DNA of 38,638 nt from a virus. Every line of letters starts with the position of its first letter. The first letter of the stretch is position 1. The notes below the pieces were generated by a model. It did not search any database. It had not been told where the DNA came from and worked only from the letters and a program-made list of their open reading frames with translations. The translations under genes were made by a program, and so were the position numbers. Positions 16,669 to 24,625 of the stretch are shown here, piece after piece. Where the stretch lies: the IMG/VR virus record IMGVR_UViG_3300046536_000176, positions 1 through 38,638 of that record, one strand, 5' to 3'.

Positions 16669-16937
16669 TCACCTCGAACTCGCGGTACGCCAACTCCAAC
16701 CTGACCCTCGTGCCCTCCGCCCGTGGCACCAACCTCGCGGTGGTCCCCGGCCAGCAGCGCGAGTGGTCGTTCAACTTCACCTACCACCAGATCGACGGCG
16801 CCGACCGCATGGACCTGCTCGCCGAGCAGTACTACGGCGACGCCCGGATGTGGTGGCACATCGCCGACGCCAACCCCGAGGTCATGGACTGGACCGTCCT
16901 GACCCCGGGCCAGATCATCAGGATCCCCAGTGTCTGA
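16665..16937 (+). CDS. LysM-like baseplate protein (90 aa)
   Basis: Starts at ATG 16665, overlapping the previous stop by four bases. The second half, DRMDLLAEQYYGDARMWWHI, then ADANPEVMDWTVLTPGQIIR and IP, is a LysM-like fold ('D.l..lA..yYGd..lWw.Ia.aNp......l.pGq.i.iP'), as in gpX/gp53 baseplate proteins. The N-terminal 40 residues are a beta-strand region beginning MITSNSRYANSNLTLV. In phage baseplates this module usually binds the tube or hub rather than peptidoglycan. It overlaps the following hub gene by eight bases, so it is co-translated with its presumed partner. Confidence 0.85.
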   Translation: MITSNSRYANSNLTLVPSARGTNLAVVPGQQREWSFNFTYHQIDGADRMDLLAEQYYGDARMWWHIADANPEVMDWTVLTPGQIIRIPSV

Positions 16938-18081
16938 GCAAGCACCTGTCACCCGCCTGTCGATGGGCAACGACAGGGTCCGCGACCTGATCTCCCGGGT
17001 GGAGGTCCGCGAGGGCTACGGCGTGCACTCGATGGCCATCATCGACGTCACCGCCCCGCCCACGTCCAAGAGCCCCTACAGCGAGCTGACGCCTGTCGTG
17101 CTCGACTACGGCCGCGCCCCGAACGACCTGGTGCGCTGGAACGGGTACGTACACCACTCCAGCGCGCTCGCATCCGCCGACACCCGCAACGTCACCGTGC
17201 GGTACATCTGCATCGGCACCACGCTGCCCATGAACACCCAGCGCACCCGGTCCTGGAAGAACATCTCACCCACGTCGATCGTCCGCCAGGTGGGCCGGGA
17301 GAACGGCCTGCGCACCGTCATCTCCCCATCCGCCCGGCGCCTGACGTACTGGGCCCAGACGGGCCAGTCGGATTTCAAACTGGTCAACGACCTCGCGTCC
17401 GAGACCGGATTCCGTTTCTGGGTGGAGGGCACCACCCTGTACTTCCTCGACCCGAGAGTTCTCCTGCTCGGGCAGAAGCAGCAGGACATCCCGGTGTTCT
17501 CCAAGAACCAGACCCCGGGAACGTACGACACCCTGCGCAGCCTTTCCATCCTCACCGGAACGATGATCCCCCGCAGTAACGGGACGACAGCCACATCGGT
17601 GATATCCGGCCTGGATGCGAAGACCGGAAAGGTAATCAAGGCGTCCTCCACCTCGGACACGGGAATCGGAACGTTCCTGAATTCCATCAGCACCGCTCGG
17701 GCGGTCGACAACTACGCCGACGCGCAGGCTCTTATGGAGGCGCGCACGCTCGCGTCCCGTGGGTGGATCACCATGCAGTCCGAGATCTACGGCACCGCGA
17801 AAGTCGCTCCCGGAACGCTCATCGGAATCTCCGGCAGTTCCGTCGCGGTGGAAAACAAGGGCCGGTGGATGGTGACCGGCACCAAGCACGTCATCAACCG
17901 CGACAAGAGCAACAAGGGGCTGATGTTCACGACGACCGTCGATGCGGAAAGGGACCAGCCCTACGCGGTAACATTCCGGAGCGATGCGAACAAGCGATTC
18001 AAATTCGACACCGTCCCGGCTGTGCTGAGGAACAAGCAGTTCTGGGAATCGAGTCTTCTGGAGGACATCAATGTCGGCTGA
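16930..18081 (+). CDS. Baseplate hub protein, gpD / late control D-like
   Basis: A 383-residue protein using GTG at 16930 (overlap of eight bases with the LysM gene). The N-terminal region forms a beta-barrel (RVRDLISRVEVREGYGVHSM, then VVLDYG and WNGYVHH). The middle section has NISPTSIVRQVGRENGL, then LTYWAQTGQSDFKLVNDLAS and ETGFRFWVEG, the well-known 'q...sdw.fl..la...G..f....g.l.' signature of gpD/gp27/VgrG-type hubs. A C-terminal segment has PGTLIGISGSSVAVENKGRW. It should form the trimeric platform between tube and spike. The next gene, an OB-fold spike, overlaps by 11 bases, the usual partner order. Confidence 0.9.
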   Translation: MSEQAPVTRLSMGNDRVRDLISRVEVREGYGVHSMAIIDVTAPPTSKSPYSELTPVVLDYGRAPNDLVRWNGYVHHSSALASADTRNVTVRYICIGTTLPMNTQRTRSWKNISPTSIVRQVGRENGLRTVISPSARRLTYWAQTGQSDFKLVNDLASETGFRFWVEGTTLYFLDPRVLLLGQKQQDIPVFSKNQTPGTYDTLRSLSILTGTMIPRSNGTTATSVISGLDAKTGKVIKASSTSDTGIGTFLNSISTARAVDNYADAQALMEARTLASRGWITMQSEIYGTAKVAPGTLIGISGSSVAVENKGRWMVTGTKHVINRDKSNKGLMFTTTVDAERDQPYAVTFRSDANKRFKFDTVPAVLRNKQFWESSLLEDINVG

Positions 18082-21000
18082 TCCGGTGCTGGGAATGTAC
18101 CGGGCGAGCGTTGCCAATAACCAGGACCCGCTGAATGAGGCCCGCACCACGCTGCTCATTCCGCAGGTTCTCGGAAACGCCGAAAGCGCCTGGGCCGTGC
18201 CCGCCTCCCCGACCAACACGATCCCGCCGGTCGGGCAGACGGTCTGGGTGCAGTTCTCCGGCGGAGACATCACCAAGCCGGTCTACAGCCCGCTCGGCAT
18301 CAAGGACGTCCAGGACCAGGTGGCCTCCGGCAGCGAGCTGGACTCCCTGCCGCCCAAGGAGCCGACCGCCCTGACTCTGTCTACGGTGCAGTACGTCACC
18401 GACGAGGGAGTCACCCGGGCCCGCGTGACAGCGAGCTGGACCCCGCCGACGGAGAACCAGGACGGGACCGCGCTCAACGACCTGTCCCACTACCTGCTCC
18501 AGACCTCCTACGACAACACCAACTGGAACGGCGGCTTCGTCACCACCGAGGACCTGGTCCTCCTCGACGGGCTTAATACCGGCGTGGCCTTCTACGTGAG
18601 GGTCGCGGCCATCGACACCAGCAACAACCCCTCTCTGTGGGCGACCGCCAACGTCACCACGGCGTCCGCGTCCACCCCGCCTCCGGTGCCCTCCGCGCCG
18701 GGGGTCGTCGGCGTGCTCGGCGGCCTGCGCGTCACCTGGGACGGCCTGGACTCCACTGGCACCGCCATGCCCGCGATCTTCTCCCACGTGCAGGTGCAGC
18801 GCGACACCGACGTGGCCTTCTCCAACCCGGTAGTCGTCGGCTCCCTGCCCGGACCGGACTTCCTGTACGACTCCGTGCAGAACTACGGCGTCGCCTACAA
18901 CTACCGTCTGGTCGCCTACTCCAAGGTCGGCATCGCCTCCGCGCCGTCGGCCGCGCACTCCGACACACCCAAGCAGGCCGGTACCGGGGACATCGCGGCG
19001 AACTCGGTCACCGCCAACCAGATGGCGGCCGGGACGATCACCGCCCAGTCCGGCATCATCGCCTCCATCGACGCGTCCAAGATCACCGTCGGCAAGCTCA
19101 CCGCTGCACAGATCGACGCCACCAACCTCCAGGTGTCCGGCGCCAACGTCACCGGCACGCTGGACGCCAACAACACCAACGTCGTCAACCTGGACGCGGC
19201 GAACATCAAGGCCGGAACCCTGACCGTCGACAAGTTCAGCGCCGGGCTCCAGGGCACCGTAGGCCAGAAGTTCTACGACTTCGGCCAGCAGGCCAGCAAG
19301 TGGAGCAACGGCAACTCCACCGGCACCATGACCACGGTCAGCATCAGCGATGCGGCGTCCGGCGGTACCGTCATGCGCTGCGTCGGATACATCCAGGGCG
19401 CCTACCGGCCGGACATCCTCATCCCCTTCGACCCGGGTGTCACCTACCGCGTCACCTGCCGACTGCGGCAGACCGTAGCCAACGCCGTCACCGGCACCAA
19501 CCAGAACGTCTACATGGGCGTCACCGGCATCGCGTCCGACGGCGTGACGCTGGTCAACTCCACCGGAGCCAACGCCCGCTCCAGCCAGCACTACTGCGCC
19601 GCCACGGCCACCTACATCAACACCGGCTCCGGTTGGCAGACCTTCACCGGCTACATCAAGGGCACGGCCGCGACATCCGACACCGGAGCACACACCAGCC
19701 CGCTCAGCCCGATGCGTCTCCACCAGAACGTGAAGTACATAAGCCCCTGCCTGTACGCCAACTACAACGGCGGCACAGGCACGGTCGAGGTGGATATGTT
19801 CACCATCGAGGTCGTCGAGACCGGCTCGGTCAACTCGGCCAACATCAACCTGGGCAACGTCAACGCCTCACACCTGTCCCTGGGCACCGTCTCCGGCAAC
19901 CTCGTCGCCAACCCCGGCTTCGAAGACGCCTCCCGCGCCGGATGGACCCTGACCCAGAGCGACAGTACGTTGGCCACCACCCAGGCCAAGATCGAGATCG
20001 CTCAGGGTGGATACCCGGCACGCTCCGGCCAGGGAAAGGCCGCCCTGGGCGTGAAGAACACCGGCACAGCGACCATCACCAGCAACGCGTTCCCCGTCAT
20101 CGCAGCCCAGACGTACATGTTCCGGTACTGGTACTACGGCGTCGGGCACCTGCACGTCACCTTCGAGACCAGCCCGGACGGCGTCACCTGGACCGACCAG
20201 ATGGCAGGAGCCAACGACGTCACCTACAACTCCAGCGCGTACACCGAGGACATCTTCGAGATGACCGCGCCGACCGGAGCACTGTGGGGGCGCGTCTCCT
20301 TCCAGCAGTTGAACCCCGGCTCGTACGGCCTGTCCACCACGGCGTTCTCCTACATCTGCGTGGACGACGTCATCGTCATGCAGGAGGGCTACGGCGCCAC
20401 GGACATCTCGGCCGCTGGCGTCCGGCTGTACGGTCCGGACGGCACCCTCGCCACGGAACTGACCACGGCCAACGCCTACGCCACCTTCGCGGGCGGCAAG
20501 GCCAGCATCGACCCCAACGGCGTCGGCACCTTCAACTCCATCTGGACCCCGCAGCGCCCCAGCGGTGCAGCATCCGATGACCCGACCGGGCAGATCTGGT
20601 ACCAGGGTCAGGAACTGGGCTCCCTGTTGTGGAACATGCCGTGGGGCATGGTCACCTACGAGCGGGGCTGGACCCAGAAGCCGACATCCACGACCTACTA
20701 CATGAAGGACTCGCTCAACAACCCGGACGCATCGTTCGGCCTTATCGAGTTGTCCTTCGAGGCTGTCGAGGGTCGCATGTACCGCATCCGGGCCAGGTCC
20801 CAGTTCGACTTCACAGGCGGCGGAAGCGGGCCAGCAGTTTCCGAGTTGGAGAATGCAATCCAGGCGTCCGGCACGACGTCATCCCTGAACGGCTGCACCA
20901 TCCTCACGCCAAACGGGGCCAGCCCCACGGTGTCCGACACGACGCTTGGTCGCAATTTTGGGGTGTCCTACGACGGCGCGGGCAGCGACTTCACCTGTGA

Positions 21001-21739
21001 CGTGGAGGCCATCCTCGTCTGCTCCACTGACCCGGGCGGCCTGTACGGGGCCACCACGGGCCTCGCGCCGGGTACTCACCGCATCCTGTGGGTCGGCCGT
21101 ATCCACGCTGGCCCGGCCACGGGATGGGGCCTGCGCAGTTACTCTCCAGCCCAGTCCTCGGACTTCTACGTCGAGGACATCGGTCCGGCCGTTCACGAGG
21201 GCGGTGTCTACAACACGGGTGGCCAGGTCGTCACGGCCACGCAGACCTACACCAAGACGTACAACGCGGTGTGGTCCCGCCGGTTCGGAAACGCCGGATA
21301 CACCGACGGCACCGTGTATCAGGGCTACTACTCCAGCACCTGGGGCACGCAGAAGTCGATGATCTACTTCGGCACCCAGCCGTACACCGACATGGGTTCT
21401 ACGGCGAAGGTCTCCAAGGTCGAGGTCTACCTCTACAACCAGCACTGGTACTACAACGGCGGCGGTACGGCGCACATCGGTGCATTCACCGGCACGACCG
21501 AGCCGACGTCGTTCTCCGGCAGCGGAGTGAACCTCACGGTTTCCTCCTGGCCCGTCGGCGCCGGAAAGTGGGTGACCCTTCCGTCGTCCTGGAATTCAAC
21601 CTGGAACGCGAGCACCCCGTACCGTGGAATTACGCTGGGTGCGGATCTCGGCTCCAGTACCGACAAGACCTACTACGGATACTTCGCTGGCGTAGGGGAT
21701 TCCCACCCTCCGCAGTTGCGTATCACCTACACCAAGTAG
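18071..21739 (+). CDS. Baseplate spike OB-fold fused to FN3, fibre repeats and adhesion domains (1222 aa)
   Basis: Residues about 1-85 are a gp5/gpV-type OB fold (ARTTLLIPQVLGNAESAWAV, later PPVGQTVWVQFSGGDITKPV). Two fibronectin-III-like domains follow at about 95-300. A threonine/alanine/isoleucine repeat stretch at about 310-400 (SVTANQMAAGTITAQSGIIA and similar 'agtIta..I.a..v.a' repeats) is typical of trimeric fibre shafts. Next come beta-sandwich carbohydrate-binding-like domains (about 400-560 and 610-780), a further beta-domain (about 830-1040), and a C-terminal DNRLRE-like domain from about 1050. Normal spikes are a few hundred residues, so this is a spike-adhesin fusion. It carries a nonamer copy at 18572. 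Confidence 0.85.
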   Translation: MSADPVLGMYRASVANNQDPLNEARTTLLIPQVLGNAESAWAVPASPTNTIPPVGQTVWVQFSGGDITKPVYSPLGIKDVQDQVASGSELDSLPPKEPTALTLSTVQYVTDEGVTRARVTASWTPPTENQDGTALNDLSHYLLQTSYDNTNWNGGFVTTEDLVLLDGLNTGVAFYVRVAAIDTSNNPSLWATANVTTASASTPPPVPSAPGVVGVLGGLRVTWDGLDSTGTAMPAIFSHVQVQRDTDVAFSNPVVVGSLPGPDFLYDSVQNYGVAYNYRLVAYSKVGIASAPSAAHSDTPKQAGTGDIAANSVTANQMAAGTITAQSGIIASIDASKITVGKLTAAQIDATNLQVSGANVTGTLDANNTNVVNLDAANIKAGTLTVDKFSAGLQGTVGQKFYDFGQQASKWSNGNSTGTMTTVSISDAASGGTVMRCVGYIQGAYRPDILIPFDPGVTYRVTCRLRQTVANAVTGTNQNVYMGVTGIASDGVTLVNSTGANARSSQHYCAATATYINTGSGWQTFTGYIKGTAATSDTGAHTSPLSPMRLHQNVKYISPCLYANYNGGTGTVEVDMFTIEVVETGSVNSANINLGNVNASHLSLGTVSGNLVANPGFEDASRAGWTLTQSDSTLATTQAKIEIAQGGYPARSGQGKAALGVKNTGTATITSNAFPVIAAQTYMFRYWYYGVGHLHVTFETSPDGVTWTDQMAGANDVTYNSSAYTEDIFEMTAPTGALWGRVSFQQLNPGSYGLSTTAFSYICVDDVIVMQEGYGATDISAAGVRLYGPDGTLATELTTANAYATFAGGKASIDPNGVGTFNSIWTPQRPSGAASDDPTGQIWYQGQELGSLLWNMPWGMVTYERGWTQKPTSTTYYMKDSLNNPDASFGLIELSFEAVEGRMYRIRARSQFDFTGGGSGPAVSELENAIQASGTTSSLNGCTILTPNGASPTVSDTTLGRNFGVSYDGAGSDFTCDVEAILVCSTDPGGLYGATTGLAPGTHRILWVGRIHAGPATGWGLRSYSPAQSSDFYVEDIGPAVHEGGVYNTGGQVVTATQTYTKTYNAVWSRRFGNAGYTDGTVYQGYYSSTWGTQKSMIYFGTQPYTDMGSTAKVSKVEVYLYNQHWYYNGGGTAHIGAFTGTTEPTSFSGSGVNLTVSSWPVGAGKWVTLPSSWNSTWNASTPYRGITLGADLGSSTDKTYYGYFAGVGDSHPPQLRITYTK
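18572..18580 (+). repeat. CTTAATACC nonamer, copy 6
   Basis: Inside the first FN3-like region of the spike-adhesin gene, read as Leu-Asn-Thr, far from any start codon. Confidence 0.85.
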
Positions 21740-21751
21740 CGAGGAAGACCC

Positions 21752-22054
21752 TTGACCGACATCACCGTTTCTATCCCGGACGAGTACTGGCCCCGGGTCG
21801 CTGCTGCGTTCCACACCACGTACCCGAATAACTCGGGTACCCCGGATGTCGACCTCGTGCAGTTGGCTGTGAAGTCCTACATCCGGGACATCTGGGTCAG
21901 CAATGAGCAGGCTCAGAATCAGAACGCGGCGGCCTCGCTGTACAACCAGGCCGCCCAGGACTACACCAACGCGCGGCAGCAGGTCGACGCTCAGATCCAG
22001 GCGGAGAACGAGCAGGTGCTCGCGGATTCCCAGGCCGCCTTCCCTGGTATCTGA
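21752..22054 (+). CDS. Hypothetical small baseplate-region protein (100 aa)
   Basis: Starts at TTG 21752 with GCGAGGAAG upstream. The N-terminal half reads TVSIPDEYWPRVAAAFHTTY and DLVQLAVKSYIRDIW, a compact helical unit. The C-terminal half is a long Gln/Ala/Asn-rich helix (QNQNAAASLYNQAAQDYTNA, then RQQVDAQIQAENEQVLADSQ) that likely forms a coiled coil. Such small helical proteins occur near tail fibre genes and may serve as fibre chaperones or linkers, but I recognise no family. TTG starts are less common, though no better one is present. Its stop is 50 bases before the gp25 gene. Confidence 0.68.
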   Translation: MTDITVSIPDEYWPRVAAAFHTTYPNNSGTPDVDLVQLAVKSYIRDIWVSNEQAQNQNAAASLYNQAAQDYTNARQQVDAQIQAENEQVLADSQAAFPGI

Positions 22055-22065
22055 CGCAGAACCGT

Positions 22066-22125
22066 AAGTGCAATCTCGGTAGGCATTCCTGGGAGAATGC
22101 AAGCATGCCTACCGAGATTGCATTT
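22066..22125 (+). promoter_or_regulatory. Perfect 18-bp inverted repeat enclosing the gp25 start codon
   Basis: TGCAATCTCGGTAGGCAT (22069-22086) is the exact reverse complement of 22105-22122, and A66/A67/G68 can pair further with T23/T24/T25 (one G-U). In mRNA this is a stem of about 21 pairs with an 18-base loop. The loop holds the ribosome-binding site (GGGAGAA, 22091-22097). The ATG itself is the first codon of the right arm and is fully paired. It could block or gate translation of the gp25 gene, or be a protein-binding operator. Confidence 0.85.
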
Positions 22126-22524
22126 CCGTTTCGCCTAGCGTCCGACGGGACCATCGCCGTCGAGACGAATCCGGACAGGCAGATCGCCCAGCATGTGAAT
22201 GCGCTCATCGGCACGCAGCCGGGGGAGCGGGTCATGCTCCCGGATTACGGGGTTCCCGTGGCTGATCTGCTGTTCGACCCTGACGCGTCCTTTGTCGCGC
22301 AGGAGATCAGCCGTGCCGTAACCACGGCTTTCAATACGTACGAGCCCGGTGTGGTCCTCCAGAAGGCGACCCCTATCCCGGACTCCACGCAGATGTCCCT
22401 CGCTCGTATCGAGGTCGACTACATCCGCCGCGAGGACGGGGCGTCCCCTTCCAGCCTGGCTCTCCAGTCCAACACAGCAGTCGTCCGGGTCGGCGGCACC
22501 GTAAGCGAGGTCATCAGTGGCTGA
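22105..22524 (+). CDS. Baseplate wedge protein, gp25/gpW-like
   Basis: A 139-residue protein. The opening PTEIAFPFRLASDGTIAVET, then QIAQHVNALIGTQPGERVML and PDYGVPVADLLFDP, is the standard gp25-like pattern ('f.fp.......g.i........i.q.i..il.t.pGER.m.pdyG.pl..llf.p'), including the invariant GER. The rest (ARIEVDYIR) matches the C-terminal strand. It nucleates sheath assembly at the baseplate. The start codon lies in an 18-bp perfect inverted repeat, and the first ten codons are unusually rich in A/T (GAG ATT GCA TTT). It overlaps the J gene by eight bases. Confidence 0.93.
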   Translation: MPTEIAFPFRLASDGTIAVETNPDRQIAQHVNALIGTQPGERVMLPDYGVPVADLLFDPDASFVAQEISRAVTTAFNTYEPGVVLQKATPIPDSTQMSLARIEVDYIRREDGASPSSLALQSNTAVVRVGGTVSEVISG

Positions 22525-23989
22525 CGTTCCCGCGATCGACTACACCTCACGCGACTACGAGGGCTTCAAGTCGTCCCTGCTCGACTTCGCCTCGCGCGCC
22601 TTCCCCCAGTGGGTGCCCTCCTCCGAGGGCGACTTCGGCGTGCTCCTGGTCGAGCTGTTCTCCTACCTCGGGGACAGCCTCTCCTACTACGGCGACCGGC
22701 TCCAGCAGGAGTCCTTCCTGCCCACCGCGACGCAGCGGCTGTCCCTGCTCCAGATCTCCGACCTGCTCGGCTACCAGCCGTCCAACGGCGTACCGGCTAC
22801 CGGAACTGTCACCTTCCAGACGTCCAACCCGGGCCCGGCCGTCACCGTGCCTGCGGGCACCCAGGTCGTCACCGACTACATCGACACCATCGACTCGCCG
22901 ATCACGTACGAGACCGACACGGACGTCACCGTGCCCAAGAACGGTGGCACCGCGACCGTCTCCGTCACCCAGGGAGTCACCCGCACCCAGGTCAACGTCG
23001 GCACCAGCTCGGGCCTGCCGGTGCAGGAGTTCCGGCTGCCCGACGTGCCTGTCATCGGCGGCACGGTCCGCGTGTACGTGGACGACGTCGACACCCTCAC
23101 CGAGTGGACGTACATCGACTACATCGTGGACGCCGACCCGAGCGACCGCGTCTTCAGCACCTACCTGGACGAGGCGGGTGCCACGTGGATCCGCTTCGGC
23201 GACAACATCAACGGCGCCATCCCGACCACCAACCTGACCATCTACGCCACCTACCGAGTGGGCGGCGGGACGGTCGGCAACGTGAACGCGGGCGTGGTCA
23301 ACGCCATCGCGGACTCCACCCTGCCCGGTGTCACCTTCTCGCAGGACTCCAGCGGCAATGCGATCTCTTCCGTCATGACCGGCGGGGCTGACCCGGAGAC
23401 CAACGACCAGATCCGCGCCAACGCCCCGCGCATCTTCCGCACCCAGGACCGCTGCGTCACCCTGGCCGACTTCTCCGACCTCGCGCTGACCACCCCCGGC
23501 ATCGTCCGGGCCAACGCCATCGCGTCGACCTACACCTCGATCTCGGTGTTCGTCATCGGCTCCGCCGGAGGAACCCCGAGCACGACCACCCTCCAGAACG
23601 TGCAGACCAGCCTCCAGGCCAAGGCCCTGGCAGGCACCACGGTCACTGTGTCCGGCCCGACCACGGTCAAGGTGAACGTGGGCAACTCCTCGAACCCGAT
23701 CACCGTCGAGTGCTGGCCCCGCTACTCCCGGGCCTCCGTCCTCTACGACGTGCAGCAGGCGCTGAAGACGATGCTCTCCTTCGCGAACGTCGACTTCGGC
23801 ATGCGCCTGACCCTCTCCGACTTCTACAAAACGATCCTGGACGTGGAGGGAGTCCGCTACGTCGACATCCCCCTGATTGCCCGCGCCGACGCGGCCCAGA
23901 CCGGGACCGCCGACATCGTCATGCGCGCCTGGGAAATCCCCACGGTCGGCAACATCGCCAACATCACCATGACCGGAGGTATCGGCTGA
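22517..23989 (+). CDS. Baseplate wedge protein J (gp6-like)
   Basis: A 490-residue protein starting at GTG 22517 inside the gp25 gene end. The N-terminus IDYTSRDYEGFKSSLLDFAS, then GDFGVLLVELFSYLGDSLSY and YGDRLQQESFLPTATQRLSL, is the diagnostic start of baseplate J proteins in actinophages and contractile systems. Central beta domains (GTVTFQTSNPGPAVTVPAGT, GGTVRVYVDDV) and ANAPRIFRTQDRCVTLADFS, with a C-terminal 'v...tpg' section, match the family. It forms the wedge around the hub with tail protein I. Length is typical. Neighbours on both sides are baseplate genes with overlapping codons. Confidence 0.95.
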   Translation: MADVPAIDYTSRDYEGFKSSLLDFASRAFPQWVPSSEGDFGVLLVELFSYLGDSLSYYGDRLQQESFLPTATQRLSLLQISDLLGYQPSNGVPATGTVTFQTSNPGPAVTVPAGTQVVTDYIDTIDSPITYETDTDVTVPKNGGTATVSVTQGVTRTQVNVGTSSGLPVQEFRLPDVPVIGGTVRVYVDDVDTLTEWTYIDYIVDADPSDRVFSTYLDEAGATWIRFGDNINGAIPTTNLTIYATYRVGGGTVGNVNAGVVNAIADSTLPGVTFSQDSSGNAISSVMTGGADPETNDQIRANAPRIFRTQDRCVTLADFSDLALTTPGIVRANAIASTYTSISVFVIGSAGGTPSTTTLQNVQTSLQAKALAGTTVTVSGPTTVKVNVGNSSNPITVECWPRYSRASVLYDVQQALKTMLSFANVDFGMRLTLSDFYKTILDVEGVRYVDIPLIARADAAQTGTADIVMRAWEIPTVGNIANITMTGGIG

Positions 23990-24624
23990 TGGCCGCCGTC
24001 TACCCGAAGCAGTACAAGTCCTTCACCGTGCACAAGAACCTGGTGGAGGACATCGACGCGTCGCACGTCAACAACCTCCAGGACGAGGTGCTGGCCCTTC
24101 AGCAGACCCTGGGCATCCTGCCGCACCAGGACACCGGGCTGAAGATGAAGACCAACACCTACGCCTCCGTCGCGGCCCGGCTCGACGCCATCCAGCGCGG
24201 CCAGGGCATACCCGCCTGCTACGTCTCCAAGACGTCCGACAGCGTCAAGGGCGGCGCGACCAAGACGATCTCCTTCACCAGGCCGTCGGCGGCCCAGGAC
24301 CCCGAGGGACTGTTCAACGGCCACTCGATCACGGCCAACCGCACCGGCTGGTGGATCGTCTTCGGCCGGGTCATGTGGGCCAACGCCACCGGTTCACTGG
24401 CCACAGGAGCCGACCGGCAGATCAACCTCGCGGTCGGCGGCAGCCAGGTGATGTCACAGGACCTCCCTCCGATCTCCGACGGCAACACCCACATGCACAT
24501 CGGCTGGCAGGGCTGGGTCACCGCAGGCAAGGCCATCGACCTCACCCTCTACCACCCGCTCACCACCAAGACCCTTCAACTCCAGAACCTGCACCTGAGC
24601 GCGGTCATGATCCGGGAGGCGTGA
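23989..24624 (+). CDS. Tail fibre-like protein with C1q/TNF-like head (211 aa)
   Basis: I choose ATG 23989, overlapping the J stop (TGATG). The N-terminal 60 residues form a helix-rich attachment domain (EDIDASHVNNLQDEVLALQQ, then TLGILP), often seen at the base of short tail fibres in actinophages. A middle linker (TYASVAARLDAIQRGQGIPA) leads to a beta jelly-roll of about 130 residues: NRTGWWIVFGRVMWANATGS, LATGADRQINLAVGG and LTLYHPLTTKTLQLQN, ending LSAVMIREA. The pattern resembles a C1q/TNF trimeric adhesion head. It may contact the cell surface. The family inference is by pattern. Confidence 0.75.
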   Translation: MAAVYPKQYKSFTVHKNLVEDIDASHVNNLQDEVLALQQTLGILPHQDTGLKMKTNTYASVAARLDAIQRGQGIPACYVSKTSDSVKGGATKTISFTRPSAAQDPEGLFNGHSITANRTGWWIVFGRVMWANATGSLATGADRQINLAVGGSQVMSQDLPPISDGNTHMHIGWQGWVTAGKAIDLTLYHPLTTKTLQLQNLHLSAVMIREA

Positions 24625-24625
24625 C

